Part shown: piece after piece, positions 5,345-14,900 of the stretch | Layout: every line of letters begins with the position of its first letter | Position numbering within the stretch: the first letter of the stretch is position 1 | Origin: Roseateles toxinivorans | GTDB taxonomy: Bacteria; Pseudomonadota; Gammaproteobacteria; Burkholderiales; Burkholderiaceae_C | Direction: 5' to 3' | Length of the DNA: 64,000 nucleotides | Assembly (NCBI RefSeq): GCF_004362525.1 | Contig: NZ_SNXS01000010.1 | Location: 1 to 64,000 of the forward strand | Notes under the pieces: model-generated | The model's database searches: none | Told to the model about the DNA's origin: nothing | The model's input: the letters and a program-made list of their open reading frames with translations, nothing else | Made by a program: the position numbers and the translations under genes

Positions 5345-6592
5345 ATGGCTGATTCGTCAAGAACACTGCTGCGCCCTGCGGGCGAGTTGTCGCCGCTGCC
5401 GCCGCTGCAGGCTGTCAAACTGTTGGATCAGGTGAGGGAGCGGGTGCGGTCCTTGCACTACAGCCTGCGCACCGAGCAGGCCTATGTGCATTGGGTCAGG
5501 GCGTTCGTGCGTTTTCATGGGTTGCGCCATCCGCGGGACCTGGGGCAGGACGAACTCGAGGCCTTCCTGTCCTGGCTGGCCAACGAGCGTCATGTTGCGG
5601 TATCAACGCACAAGCAGGCTTTGTCCGCCCTGCTGTTCCTGTACACCAAGGTGCTGGACATCAACCTGCCCTGGCTGCGCCAGATTGGCCGGCCACGCAG
5701 CAAGCGCAGGCTTCCGGTGGTGCTGACCCGAGATGACATCGCGCGGGTGTTTCGATGGATGGACGGTGAGTACCGCCTGTTTGCCCAACTGCTCTACGGC
5801 ACGGGTCTACGGTTGTCCGAGGGCTTGCAACTGCGCGTCAAGGACCTGGACTTCGATCATGGTGCCATCATTGTCCGTGAGGGCAAGGGCGGCAAGGATC
5901 GGGTGGTGATGCTGCCGACCAGCTTGATACCCGCATTGCGAGCCCAGTTAGCGCATGCCCGCTGCCTGTGGGTGGCAGATCAGGCTGGCCAGCACGGCGG
6001 GGTTTACATGCCCGACGCCTTGGACCGGAAGTACCCCCGCTCGGCGTCGTCCTGGATCTGGTTTTGGGTCTTTCCTCAGGGCAAGCATTCAGTGGATCCG
6101 CGCAGCGGTGAGATTCGGCGGCACCATATGTTCGACCAGGGCTTTCAGCGTGCGTTCAAGAGGGCTCTTGTGTCGGCTCAGATCGGGAAGCTCGCCACGC
6201 CGCACACACTCCGCCATTCATTCGCCACACATTTGCTGCAGGCCGGCTACGACATCAGGACCGTCCAGGATTTGCTGGGGCATGCCGACGTCGCCACCAC
6301 GATGATCTACACCCACGTCTTGAAGCTTGGGGGCGGTGCGGTGCGCAGCCCGGTGGATATGCTGGGCCCATTGTCAGGGCCAGGAGTTGCGGAGGTATCG
6401 CGCGCGCCATCAGCGCCCCGTCGCGGGGGCTCAACCGGCATCGCCCCGGCGCAAGTGTCCGCAGAGCCTGCGGATCCTGCTTCGAACCGGTCGCGGCATA
6501 CCGGAGGAGATGCCCTGTCCCATGGACCCTGGCGTGTGGCGGTGCCGGAGGCGAGCTATTGCGCCAGGCTGATGTCCCGGGTTTGGCGTTGA
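5345..6592 (+). CDS. intI: Integron integrase IntI (tyrosine recombinase, 415 aa)
   Basis: This site-specific recombinase inserts and excises cassettes at attI and attC. Residues about 20-110 form the N-terminal SAM-like DNA-binding domain ([19 protein letters not shown]). The catalytic domain has Arg156 (YGTGLRLSE), Lys near 181-184 (GKGGKDR), His287 and Arg290 ([10 protein letters not shown]), His313 (LGHADVATT) and the nucleophile Tyr322 (IYTHVL). The IntI-specific insert before the second Arg box is present (about 220-265, with [16 protein letters not shown] and RRHHMF). A GGAG sits six bases before the ATG. The usual end of the family comes near residue 340 (VRSPVDML); here about 75 further residues rich in Pro, Ser and Arg follow. 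Divergent orientation to the cassettes is the classical integron layout. Confidence 0.96.
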   Translation: MADSSRTLLRPAGELSPLPPLQAVKLLDQVRERVRSLHYSLRTEQAYVHWVRAFVRFHGLRHPRDLGQDELEAFLSWLANERHVAVSTHKQALSALLFLYTKVLDINLPWLRQIGRPRSKRRLPVVLTRDDIARVFRWMDGEYRLFAQLLYGTGLRLSEGLQLRVKDLDFDHGAIIVREGKGGKDRVVMLPTSLIPALRAQLAHARCLWVADQAGQHGGVYMPDALDRKYPRSASSWIWFWVFPQGKHSVDPRSGEIRRHHMFDQGFQRAFKRALVSAQIGKLATPHTLRHSFATHLLQAGYDIRTVQDLLGHADVATTMIYTHVLKLGGGAVRSPVDMLGPLSGPGVAEVSRAPSAPRRGGSTGIAPAQVSAEPADPASNRSRHTGGDALSHGPWRVAVPEASYCARLMSRVWR

Positions 6593-6627
6593 GCCGCGGC
6601 CGGGCCGGCGAGTGAAGGCGTTCTGCC

Positions 6628-7491
6628 TCAGGCATCAATCAGCGTCGAGCTCCACCCATGCACACGCTGACACTGCTCGCCCAGGCCGGCAATGCCCAGA
6701 CGCATCTCGTCGCCGGGCCGCAGATACAGCGGCGGCTTGTGGCCCATGCCCACGCCGGGGGGCGTGCCGGTGCTGATCAGGTCGCCCGGGTAGAGCGTCA
6801 TGAAGCGGCTGATATAACTTACCAGCTGGGCGACGCCAAACACCATGGTGCGGGTGCTGCCGGTCTGGCGGCGCTGGCCGTTCAAGTCAAGCCACAGGGC
6901 CAGCGCCTGCGGGTCCGGCACTTCATCGGCCGTCACCAGCCAGGGCCCGACCGGGCCGAAGGTGTCGCAGCCCTTGCCCTTGTCCCAGGTGCCGCCGCGT
7001 TCGATCTGATACTCGCGCTCGGACACATCGTTGACCACGCAGTAGCCGGCCACATGCTGCAGCGCGTCTGCCTCGCTGACATAGCGTGCCTTGCTGCCAA
7101 TCACCACGCCCAGCTCGACTTCCCAGTCGCCCTTGACCGAGCCCTGGGGCAGCACGACAGCGTCATTGCAACCGATCACGGCGCTCGTGGGTTTCATGAA
7201 CAGAATGGGTTCCTTCGGCAAGGGCATGCCGGCCTCAGCAGCATGGTCGGCGTAGTTCAGGCCGACGCAGACGAATTTGCCCATGCCGCTCCATGGCGGC
7301 GCGATGCGACCCGGCTGCTCGACCAGGGGCAGGCTGTCGGGATCAATCTGGCGCAACAGGTGCAGGCCCTGAGGTGTGAGGTGGCTGCCGTCGATATCGT
7401 CCAGGCTGCCGCCAAGATCTCGTACGCGCCCCTGGCTGTCCAGCAGGGCCGGTCGCTCCGCGCCTTTGGCGCCGTATCGCATCAGTTTCAT
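6628..7491 (-). CDS. Fumarylacetoacetate-hydrolase-family protein (287 aa)
   Basis: This FAH-superfamily enzyme is close to the 2,4-diketo-3-deoxy-L-fuconate hydrolase/ureidoglycolate-lyase-like group. The metal-binding core is seen in KFVCVGLNYADHAAEAG (about 75), EVELGVVIG (about 128), NDVSEREYQ (about 158) and the GDLISTGTPPGVG loop (about 243). Such enzymes cleave or hydrate beta-diketo acids in the cytoplasm using Mg or Mn. The ATG at 7491 is preceded by a GGAG seven bases upstream; a longer open frame exists further upstream but has no family similarity. It converges on intI and stands alone, so its pathway is not shown by context. A sugar-acid substrate is possible but inferred. Confidence 0.85.
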   Translation of the reverse strand: MKLMRYGAKGAERPALLDSQGRVRDLGGSLDDIDGSHLTPQGLHLLRQIDPDSLPLVEQPGRIAPPWSGMGKFVCVGLNYADHAAEAGMPLPKEPILFMKPTSAVIGCNDAVVLPQGSVKGDWEVELGVVIGSKARYVSEADALQHVAGYCVVNDVSEREYQIERGGTWDKGKGCDTFGPVGPWLVTADEVPDPQALALWLDLNGQRRQTGSTRTMVFGVAQLVSYISRFMTLYPGDLISTGTPPGVGMGHKPPLYLRPGDEMRLGIAGLGEQCQRVHGWSSTLIDA

Positions 7492-7632
7492 GCCAGGTGT
7501 CTCCGTGGGGGTAGGGTGGGGCGCTGAGGCGAAGAAAGTAAGAAAGAAAGTATCACGGCCCGACGGCGCGGGGCTCCGCCGATTCCGCGTCGACGGTGCG
7601 ATTGCCGGAGCTTCGCGCACGTTGGTCGTTTC

Positions 7633-7638
7633 TACAAT
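7633..7638 (+). promoter_or_regulatory. Candidate -10 element upstream of the 7675 gene
   Basis: TACAAT lies 37 bases before the ATG at 7675 in the 183-bp divergent intergenic region. No convincing -35 partner is visible (CTTCGC at 16-bp spacing is poor), so this is a weak promoter call. Confidence 0.3.
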
Positions 7639-7674
7639 CAAGACCGCCTTCACCGCAGCAATTTCATCATCATC

Positions 7675-8754
7675 ATGCTCAATCTGTCCCTGGCCACAAC
7701 ACAAGACCCGCGCTTGCTGGACGCCGTGCAATTCGCCATTGAGCACGAGACGGCCTGGAGCCGCGACACCGAGAACCAGGCCTGGGGCGTGCACCAGCAG
7801 GACCCGCCGCCCTGGAACCGCTTGCTGGGGCCGGTGCATGGCCGCGGGCCGGTGTCGGGCGTGATCCTGCAGGACGGCCAACTGCGGGCGCACTGGGGCG
7901 AGCCCGAGCGGGCCGACCTGACCTTCAGCATCGCCAAGACCTATCTGGCCCTGCTCGCTGGCGTGGCACAGGGCCGCGGCTTGCTGCCCGATCTGAACGA
8001 GGCGGTGCACAAAAGGGTGCCGGGCATTGGCTTCGAGGGCGAGCACAACGCCCAGGTGACCTGGCTGCAGCTGCTGCAGCAAACCAGCGAATGGGAGGGC
8101 AGCTGCTTCGGCGTGCCTGACCAGGTGGATCGCTTCCGCAGCGTCAAATTCCAGGCCAAGGAGGTGAGCGGCATCAAGGGCGACGCCCGCCCGCTGCAGG
8201 CTCCTGGCAGCTACTGGGAGTACAACGACGTGCGCATCAACCAGCTGTCACTGGCGCTGCTGCACCTGTTCGGCCGGGCGCTGCCGGAGGTGTTTGACGA
8301 GGCCATCATGCGGCCCATCGGCGCCAGCACTGATTGGCGCTGGGTGGGCTATGACAACTCCTGGGTCGAGTTGGCGAATGGCCAGCGCGTGCAGTCGGTG
8401 CCCGGCGGCAGCCACTGGGGCGGCGGCATGTCGATCAGCAGCGTCGATCAGGCGCGCATCGGGCACATGCTGCTCGACCAGGGCCGCGTCAACGGCCGGC
8501 AGGTGATTCCCGCCGCCTGGGTGGAACGCATGCGCACACCCTGTGCGATCGCGCCGTTCTATGGCTGCCTGGTGTTTCTGAACCCGGGCCACAGCGTGTT
8601 CCCCAGTCTGCCCGAAGACAGCTATTTCGCTGTCGGCGCCGGCAGCTCCCTGACCTGGGTGGCACCTGCGCAGCGCCTGGTGGTGGTGGTGCGCTGGATC
8701 AATGCCGACCATGCCGACGGATTCTTCGGGCGGGTGTTGCGGGCCCTGGCCTGA
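7675..8754 (+). CDS. Serine hydrolase of the beta-lactamase/penicillin-binding fold (359 aa)
   Basis: This cytoplasmic-looking member of the class-C beta-lactamase family has no signal peptide. The nucleophile motif SxxK is TFSIAKTY (about residue 85-90). The second motif lies in SYWEYNDVRIN (about 180-190), and a Gly-rich third-box candidate is VPGGSHWGGGM (about 242-252). Relatives are mostly uncharacterised esterases or amidases rather than antibiotic-resistance enzymes, and the lack of a signal peptide argues against a periplasmic beta-lactamase. The gene is divergent from the FAH-family gene and convergent with the pirin gene (13-base gap). Confidence 0.8.
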   Translation: MLNLSLATTQDPRLLDAVQFAIEHETAWSRDTENQAWGVHQQDPPPWNRLLGPVHGRGPVSGVILQDGQLRAHWGEPERADLTFSIAKTYLALLAGVAQGRGLLPDLNEAVHKRVPGIGFEGEHNAQVTWLQLLQQTSEWEGSCFGVPDQVDRFRSVKFQAKEVSGIKGDARPLQAPGSYWEYNDVRINQLSLALLHLFGRALPEVFDEAIMRPIGASTDWRWVGYDNSWVELANGQRVQSVPGGSHWGGGMSISSVDQARIGHMLLDQGRVNGRQVIPAAWVERMRTPCAIAPFYGCLVFLNPGHSVFPSLPEDSYFAVGAGSSLTWVAPAQRLVVVVRWINADHADGFFGRVLRALA

Positions 8755-8767
8755 CCCCGCTGGCCCG

Positions 8768-9652
8768 TCAGATCCCGGCCGGGCGGCGCTCCGGCAGCGG
8801 CAGGAACTCGGTCTCGTTGATGACCTGGCCCATACGCTGGGCCTGCCAGTCATCGGCGGCCTGGTTGATGCGCTCCTTGCGGCTGGAGACGAAGTTCCAC
8901 CAGATGTGGCGGTGCGCGCCGAGCGAGGCGCCGCCCAGCACCATCAGCTGCGCCGGGCCGTCGGCTTGCAGCCTGACGGTCTGACCGGGCTCCAAAAGAG
9001 CCAGCGTGTGCGGCGGCACGGTGTCGCCATCAACCTGAACCGGCGCATCGACCGTGTAGACCGCCAGCTCTTCGGCCAGCGCGGGCAACTCCATGTCACC
9101 CGCCGAAGCGAAGCGCACATCGAGGTAGAGGGTCGGCGCAAACGTGGGCACCGGCGAGTGCAGGCCGAAGGCTTCGCCGATCAGCACGCGCACCTGTGCG
9201 GCCCCCACGTTCAGCGTTGGGATCGCCTCGGCAGGCGTGTGCGAGAAGCTCGGTGCCACTTCCTCGAACGCTTCCGGCAGCGCGGCCCACAGCTGCAGGC
9301 CGTGGTTGACAAAGGTCTTGTCGCGCAGGTCGGCGGGCCGGCGCTCCGAGTGGACGATGCCGCTGCCGGCCGTCATCCAGTTGATCGCCCCCGGGGCAAT
9401 GCGCTGCTCGGTGCCCAGGCTGTCGCGGTGCATCATCGCGCCCTCGAACAGATAGGTGACGGTGGCCAGGCCGATATGGGGGTGCGGCCGCACATCGTGG
9501 TGGCTGTCGGGCTCGACGGTGACCGGACCGAAGTGATCGAAGAACAGGAAGGGCCCTACCGCCTGACGCGGCGCCGAGGGCAGCAAACGCCGCACCACGA
9601 AACCGCCGCCGAGGTCCTTGACATGGCCGCTGAGTTGAAGCGTTACGGGCAT
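8768..9652 (-). CDS. Pirin family protein (294 aa)
   Basis: This bicupin protein shows the pirin signature FDHFGPV (about 38), the metal-binding HPHIGLATVTYLFEG block and HRDSLG, then GSGIVHSE. The C-terminal half carries the pirin C-terminal cupin with LVLGG-type strands (LMVLGGASLG). Pirins bind iron; some, such as YhhW, have quercetinase activity, while others act as redox-sensing cofactors. The ATG at 9652 has GGAA upstream and starts directly at the conserved fold. A GTG at 9691 overlapping the TetR stop would add 13 residues with no ribosome-binding site. It is co-directional with and directly downstream of the TetR gene, so probably co-transcribed. Confidence 0.88.
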   Translation of the reverse strand: MPVTLQLSGHVKDLGGGFVVRRLLPSAPRQAVGPFLFFDHFGPVTVEPDSHHDVRPHPHIGLATVTYLFEGAMMHRDSLGTEQRIAPGAINWMTAGSGIVHSERRPADLRDKTFVNHGLQLWAALPEAFEEVAPSFSHTPAEAIPTLNVGAAQVRVLIGEAFGLHSPVPTFAPTLYLDVRFASAGDMELPALAEELAVYTVDAPVQVDGDTVPPHTLALLEPGQTVRLQADGPAQLMVLGGASLGAHRHIWWNFVSSRKERINQAADDWQAQRMGQVINETEFLPLPERRPAGI

Positions 9653-9687
9653 GGCGATTCCGGTGGGTTGATCTGCGTTCTCTGGGC

Positions 9688-10320
9688 TCACGCCGGCTGC
9701 TTGGCCGGCCAGGCGCGCATCGCCGCGGCCGTGATGGCCATCAGGCTCTCGAAGGTCGCGCCGTCCTTGGATTGCATGGACATGCCCTGATAGACGGTGG
9801 CATAGAAGTTGGCCAGCGCGCTGGCATCGGTGTCGGCCGGCAATTCGCCGTTGGCGATGCCCTGCTCGATGCGCTCGCGGATGCCGGTCACGGCGCCGGC
9901 GCGGCGCTTGGCCAGCGCGGCCTCGATGTGCGCCGAGGCCACCGAGCAGTTGGTCGCCGCCATCACCATCATGCAGCCGCGCGGGTGGCAGGAGCGGGTC
10001 AGCTCCTCGGCGGCCTCTTCCAGCAGGCGCTTGATCGCGGCATAGGCGCTAGCCTCTTCGGCCAGCGCCTTCGGTGCGCCGCTGCCGGGGCCGACCGCAT
10101 AGCGCTCGATGGCCTCCCAGAACAGATGCTCCTTGTCGCCGAAGGCGGAGTAGAGGCTGGGCGGGGTGATGCCCATGGCCGCGGTCAGCTCGCTGATCGA
10201 CGCCGCCTCATAGCCAAAACGCCAGAACACATGCATCGCGTTCTCCAGCGCCTGGTCCCGGTCGAAGGACAGCGGGCGGCCACGCGCACGGGGCTTTTTT
10301 GTCTCAAGAGTCTTTTCCAT
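9688..10320 (-). CDS. TetR/AcrR-family regulator (210 aa)
   Basis: The N-terminal helix-turn-helix is typical: ALENAMHVFWRFGYEAASIS, then ELTAAMGITPPSLYSAFGDK and EHLFWEAI (residues about 24-72). The C-terminal ligand-binding domain includes CHPRGCMMVMAATNCSVA, a block seen in TetR regulators of efflux pumps and dehydrogenases. The basic N-terminus (KKPRARGRPL) precedes the HTH. It is divergent from the RND efflux operon across a 278-bp control region and is the obvious candidate local repressor. It likely also controls the pirin gene downstream. Confidence 0.88.
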   Translation of the reverse strand: MEKTLETKKPRARGRPLSFDRDQALENAMHVFWRFGYEAASISELTAAMGITPPSLYSAFGDKEHLFWEAIERYAVGPGSGAPKALAEEASAYAAIKRLLEEAAEELTRSCHPRGCMMVMAATNCSVASAHIEAALAKRRAGAVTGIRERIEQGIANGELPADTDASALANFYATVYQGMSMQSKDGATFESLMAITAAAMRAWPAKQPA

Positions 10321-10340
10321 AACGATCGATATTAAATTTG

Positions 10341-10369
10341 TTGACGGCCTTGTGCAAGCTCGCTACAGT
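10341..10369 (+). promoter_or_regulatory. Sigma-70-type promoter of the efflux operon or its leader
   Basis: TTGACG (10341-10346), a 17-base spacer and TACAGT (10364-10369) form the best sigma-70-like promoter in the window. It points toward the short ORF at 10414 and the efflux genes. TetR binding near here would block it; the transcription start would fall about 230 bases before the membrane-fusion-protein gene, giving a long leader. Confidence 0.6.
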
Positions 10370-10413
10370 CCCCATTATTCCAGAACGGTCGCTACGAAAC
10401 TAAGGGGAAAACG

Positions 10414-10470
10414 ATGAATTCAATCAAATCGAAGCGGTCTCTAGCCCATACATCTAGCTGTAAACCCTGA
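10414..10470 (+). CDS. Possible leader peptide (18 aa) ahead of the efflux operon
   Basis: ATG at 10414 has a strong AGGGG ribosome-binding site eight bases upstream and reads MNSIKSKRSLAHTSSCKP before a TGA at 10468-10470. It lies between the promoter at 10341-10369 and the hairpin at 10494-10515. It is too short for family assignment. The arrangement (promoter, short ORF with good ribosome-binding site, hairpin, long gap, structural genes) is what a translated attenuator looks like. It could also be chance. Confidence 0.4.
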   Translation: MNSIKSKRSLAHTSSCKP

Positions 10471-10493
10471 TATCAAGACCTCGAATAGCTTGC

Positions 10494-10515
10494 TTTGTTC
10501 CACCGTAGGAACAAA
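10494..10515. promoter_or_regulatory. Perfect inverted repeat upstream of the efflux operon
   Basis: TTTGTTCC (10494-10501), six bases, GGAACAAA (10508-10515). The 22-bp size suits a TetR-family operator, and as RNA it would form an eight-pair hairpin in the leader. It lies downstream of the promoter, so either roadblock repression or RNA control is possible. Confidence 0.5.
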
Positions 10516-10598
10516 TGCACCAGATCAGCGCGATTGGCCAACGGATTCAGCAACGCTGATCGGCAGTCAACACAGTCACACAGTTTCACGGAGTTCCC

Positions 10599-11843
10599 AT
10601 GAGTCAGAACCCTAATCTCGATCAGTTCCCGCAACGCTCGAACACCCGCATGTGGGCGGTGGGCACAGCCGTCACCGCCGTGGTGGCCGTCTCGGCCGCC
10701 TTCTTTGGCCTGCACACGGCCGAGGCCGGCCCCGCTGCCGCGTCGGCCGAGCCGCCGGCGACGCCGGTGTCGGTGGCCACGGTGGTGAAGAGCGATGTCG
10801 CCACCTGGGACGAGTTCTCAGGCCGACTCGAAGCCGTCGAACGCGTCGACCTGCGCTCCCGCGTGGCCGGCGCCGTGCAGGCGGTGCATTTCAAGGAAGG
10901 AGCGCTGGTCAAGCAGGGTGATCTGCTGATCACCATCGATCCGGCCCCCTTTGCTGCCGAGGTCGAGCGCGCCGAGGCTCAGGTGGCCGCCGCACAGTCG
11001 CGCCTGACCTATGCCAAGAGCGATCAGGCCCGTGCCCAGCGCCTGCTGGACGAGCATGCGATCGCCCTGCGTGAATACGACGAGCGCCAGAACACCTACC
11101 GCGAGGCCGAGGCCAATCTGCGTGCCGCCCAGGCCGCCTTGCAGTCGGCCCGCCTGAACCTCAGCTACACCCAGGTGCGTGCGCCGGTGTCCGGCCGCGT
11201 CGGCAAGCTGGAGATCACCGTCGGCAATCTGGTCGCCGCCGGCCCGGGCGCCCCGGTGCTGACGACGCTGGTCTCGGTCAGCCCCATCTACGCCAGCTTC
11301 GACGCCGATGAGCAGGTCGTGGCCCGCGCGCTGAAGAGCCTGCCCGCCAGCGCCGGTGGCCGCAGCCAGCTGGAGAAGATTCCGGTGCTGATGGGCACGG
11401 CCGCCACCACCGACACGCCGTTCGAGGGCCGCTTGCAGCTGGTCGACAACCAGGTCGACACCAAGAGCGGCACGGTGCGTGTGCGTGCGGTGTTCGACAA
11501 CAAGGACGGCAGCCTGATGCCCGGCCAGTTCGCCAAGCTGCGCATGGGCCAGGTCAAGAATGCCTCGGCCCTGCTGATCAACGAACGCGCGGTGGGCACC
11601 GACCAGAGCAAGAAGTTCGTGATGGTGGTCGGTGCGCAGAACAAGGCCGAGTACCGCGAGGTCACCCTGGGCGCCAATGTCAACGGCCTGCGTGTCGTCA
11701 ACACCGGGTTGAAGGCCGACGAGCGCATCGTCGTCAACGGCCTGCAGCGCGTGCGCCCCGGCGCGGTGCTGAAGCCCGAGGCCGTGGCAATGGACGCCAA
11801 GCCCGAACTGCAGGCCCGCCGAGAAGACGCCAAGCCTTCCTAA
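10599..11843 (+). CDS. RND efflux membrane-fusion protein, MexE-like (414 aa)
   Basis: Periplasmic adaptor of a tripartite drug pump. An N-terminal signal/anchor (residues about 18-42, ending in TAEAGPAAAS) is followed by the MexE-type block VATWDEFSGRLEAVERVDLR, the lipoyl half-motifs (GAVQAVHFKEGALVKQGDLL, about 90-110, and YTQVRAPVSGRVGKLE, about 195), and a long helical hairpin between them. Beta-barrel and membrane-proximal domains follow. The block is closest to MexE/BpeE-type adaptors. First structural gene of a three-gene operon, with a GGAG seven bases before the ATG. Confidence 0.92.
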   Translation: MSQNPNLDQFPQRSNTRMWAVGTAVTAVVAVSAAFFGLHTAEAGPAAASAEPPATPVSVATVVKSDVATWDEFSGRLEAVERVDLRSRVAGAVQAVHFKEGALVKQGDLLITIDPAPFAAEVERAEAQVAAAQSRLTYAKSDQARAQRLLDEHAIALREYDERQNTYREAEANLRAAQAALQSARLNLSYTQVRAPVSGRVGKLEITVGNLVAAGPGAPVLTTLVSVSPIYASFDADEQVVARALKSLPASAGGRSQLEKIPVLMGTAATTDTPFEGRLQLVDNQVDTKSGTVRVRAVFDNKDGSLMPGQFAKLRMGQVKNASALLINERAVGTDQSKKFVMVVGAQNKAEYREVTLGANVNGLRVVNTGLKADERIVVNGLQRVRPGAVLKPEAVAMDAKPELQARREDAKPS

Positions 11844-11971
11844 AGCCAAGCAAGTCCCAGCCTATTCCAGGCCGTCCGGTCTGTGGCTGCACGCCCCCAT
11901 CTGAGGGCAGGCAGCCCCAGGCCGGCCCCCGGCGTTCCCGCGTGAACGCCTGACAGGAAAGAAGAACCGCC
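11844..11971 (+). other. Gap between adaptor and pump genes
   Basis: These 128 bases hold no gene. The sequence is C-rich and carries short GGCCGG/CCGGCC inverted motifs; GGAAAG at 11957-11962 is the ribosome-binding site of the pump gene. The gap is longer than usual inside such operons, but no terminator with a T-run is seen. Confidence 0.5.
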
Positions 11972-14900
11972 ATGAACCTCTCCAAATTCTTCATAGACAG
12001 GCCGATCTTTGCCGGCGTGCTGTCGCTGCTGATGCTGATCGCCGGCCTGATTGCGGTGCGCAGTCTGCCGATCTCCGAATACCCCGAGGTCGTGCCGCCC
12101 TCGGTGGTGGTGCGGGCCAACTACCCCGGCGCCAATCCGAAGGTGATTGCCGAAACCGTGGCCACACCGCTGGAAGAAGCGATCAACGGCGTCGAAGGCA
12201 TGCTCTATATGGGCAGCCAGGCGACGACCGACGGTCTGATGACACTGACCGTCACCTTCAAGCTGGGCACCGACCCCGACAAGGCCCAGCAGATGGTGCA
12301 GAACCGCGTCTCGCAAGCCGAGCCGCGCCTGCCCGAGGAGGTGCGCCGCCTGGGTGTCAGCACGATCAAGAGCTCGCCCGACCTGACCATGGTGGTGCAC
12401 TTGCTGAGCCCCAACGGCCGCTATGACATGACCTATCTGCGCAACTACGCGTTGCTCAACGTCAAGGATCGGCTGGCGCGTGTGCAGGGCGTCGGCGACG
12501 TGCAATTGTTCGGCTCGGGCGACTACTCGATGCGCGTCTGGCTGGACCCGAACAAGGTCGCCCAGCGCGGCCTGTCGGCCGGCGATGTGGTGACCGCCAT
12601 CCGCGGCCAGAACGTGCAGGCCGCCGCCGGGGTGGTCGGCGCCTCGCCGGGCCTGGCCGGCGTCGATGTGCAGTTGTCGATCAACGCGCAGGGCCGTTTG
12701 CAGAACGAGGAAGAATTTGGCGACATCATCGTCAAGACCAGCGCCGATGGCGCGGTGACGCGCCTGCGCGACATCGCCCGCATCGAGCTGGGCGCCTCGG
12801 GCTACTCGCTGCGCTCGCTGCTGGATAACAAGGACGCGGTGGCCGTGCCCATCTTCGCCGCACCTGGCTCCAACGCGATCGACATCTCGAATGGCGTGCG
12901 CGCCACCATGGCCGAGCTGAAGGCCGGCATGCCCGAGGGCGTGGACTACGAGATCGTCTATGACCCAACACAGTTCGTGCGTGCATCGATCGAATCGGTG
13001 GTGCACACGCTGCTGGAGGCGATCGCCCTGGTGGTGCTGGTCGTGATCCTGTTCCTGCAGACCTGGCGCGCGTCCATCATTCCGCTGCTGGCCGTGCCGG
13101 TATCGGTGGTCGGCACCTTTGCGGTGATGCATCTGTTCGGCTTCTCGATCAACGCGCTGAGCCTGTTCGGCCTGGTGCTGGCGATAGGCATTGTGGTGGA
13201 TGACGCCATCGTCGTGGTCGAGAACGTCGAGCGCAATATCGAGGCGGGGTTGAGCCCGCGCGACGCCACCTACCGCGCGATGCGTGAGGTCTCCGGCCCC
13301 ATCATCGCGATCGCCCTGGTGCTGATCGCCGTGTTCGTGCCGCTGGCCTTCATCAGCGGCCTGACCGGCCAGTTCTACAAGCAGTTCGCGCTGACGATCG
13401 CGATCTCGACGGTGATCTCGGCGATCAACTCGCTGACCCTGTCGCCGGCGCTGGCCGCCCTGCTGCTGAAAAGCCATGACGCACCCAAGGACTGGCTGAC
13501 CCGTGTGATGGACCGCCTGCTGGGCCGCTTCTTCCGCGGCTTCAACAAGCTGTTCGGCCGCGGCGCGGCAGCCTACAGCGGCGGCGTGACCCGTGCGATC
13601 TCGCGCAAGACGGTGATGGTGCTGGTCTATCTGGCCCTGGCCGGCGTGACCGTGGGCCTGTTCAGAATAGTGCCCAGCGGCTTTGTGCCGGCGCAGGACA
13701 AGCAGTACCTGATCGGCTTTGCCCAGCTGCCCGATGGTGCGACCTTGGACCGCACCGAGGACGTAATTCGCCGCATGGGCGAGATCGCCTCGAAGACTCC
13801 GGGCGTCGAGCACTCGGTGGCCTTTCCGGGCCTGTCGATCAATGGCTTCACCAACAGCTCGAACTCGGGCATCGTGTTCACCACCTTGACGCCCTTCGAT
13901 CAGCGCAAGGATGCATCGCTGAGCGCGGGCGCGATTGCCGGCAATCTGAACGCACAGTTCGGCCAGATCAAGGACGCCTTCATCGTCATGTTCCCGCCAC
14001 CGCCGGTGGCAGGCCTGGGCACGACCGGCGGCTTCAAGCTGCAGCTGGAAGATCGCGGCGGTCTGGGCTACACGGCGCTGGACGGTGCGGTCAAGGCCTT
14101 CATGGCCAAGGCCTACCAGACACCGGAGCTGGCGGGCATGTTCTCCAGCTACCAGGTCAATGTGCCGCAGCTGTATGCCGACATCGATCGCACCAAGGCC
14201 CGCCAGCTGGGCGTGCCGGTGACGGACATCTTCGACACCATGCAGATCTACCTGGGCAGCCTGTACGCCAACGACTTCAACAAGTTCGGCCGTACCTACT
14301 CGGTGCGCGTGCAGGCCGATGCGGCCTTCCGCGCCCGCGCGGAAGACGTGGGCCAGCTGAAGGTGCGCTCGAACTCGGGCGAGATGGTGCCGCTGTCAAC
14401 GCTGATGAAGGTCACGCCCAGCTTCGGCCCGGAGCGTGCGATGCGCTACAACGGCTTCCTGTCGGCCGACATCAACGGCGGCCCGGCCCCCGGCTATTCC
14501 TCGGGCCAGGCGCAGGATGCGATCAAGCGCATCGCGGCCGAGACGCTGCCCAAGGGCATCAGCTATGAATGGACCGAGCTGACCTACCAGGAGATCCTGG
14601 CCGGCAATTCGGCGATGTGGGTGTTCCCGCTGGCGATCCTGCTGGTGTTCCTGGTCCTGGCCGCGCAGTACGAGAGCCTGACGCTGCCGCTGTCCATCAT
14701 CCTGATCGTGCCCATGGGCCTGCTGGCGGCGATGACCGGCGTCTGGCTCTCGCATGGCGACAACAACGTCTTCACCCAGATCGGGCTGATGGTGCTGGTG
14801 GGCTTGAGTGCGAAGAACGCGATCCTGATCGTCGAGTTCGCGCGTGAGCTGGAGTTCGCCGGACGCACGCCGCGCCAGGCCGCGATCGAGGCCAGCCGCC

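Noticed and set aside
1-6592. Repeated attC sequences as a possible CRISPR array
   Set aside because: Repeats are about 60-110 bp with internal symmetry and spacers are whole genes; no 25-40 bp repeat-spacer pattern or cas gene is present.
7675-8754. Beta-lactamase-fold gene as an antibiotic-resistance gene
   Set aside because: No signal peptide and closer to the uncharacterised esterase-like branch; resistance cannot be claimed.
11840-13813. A 657-residue open frame on the minus strand opposite the RND pump gene
   Set aside because: His/Gln/Arg-rich mirror of a strongly GC-biased real gene; no domain, and the plus-strand protein is an unmistakable efflux pump.
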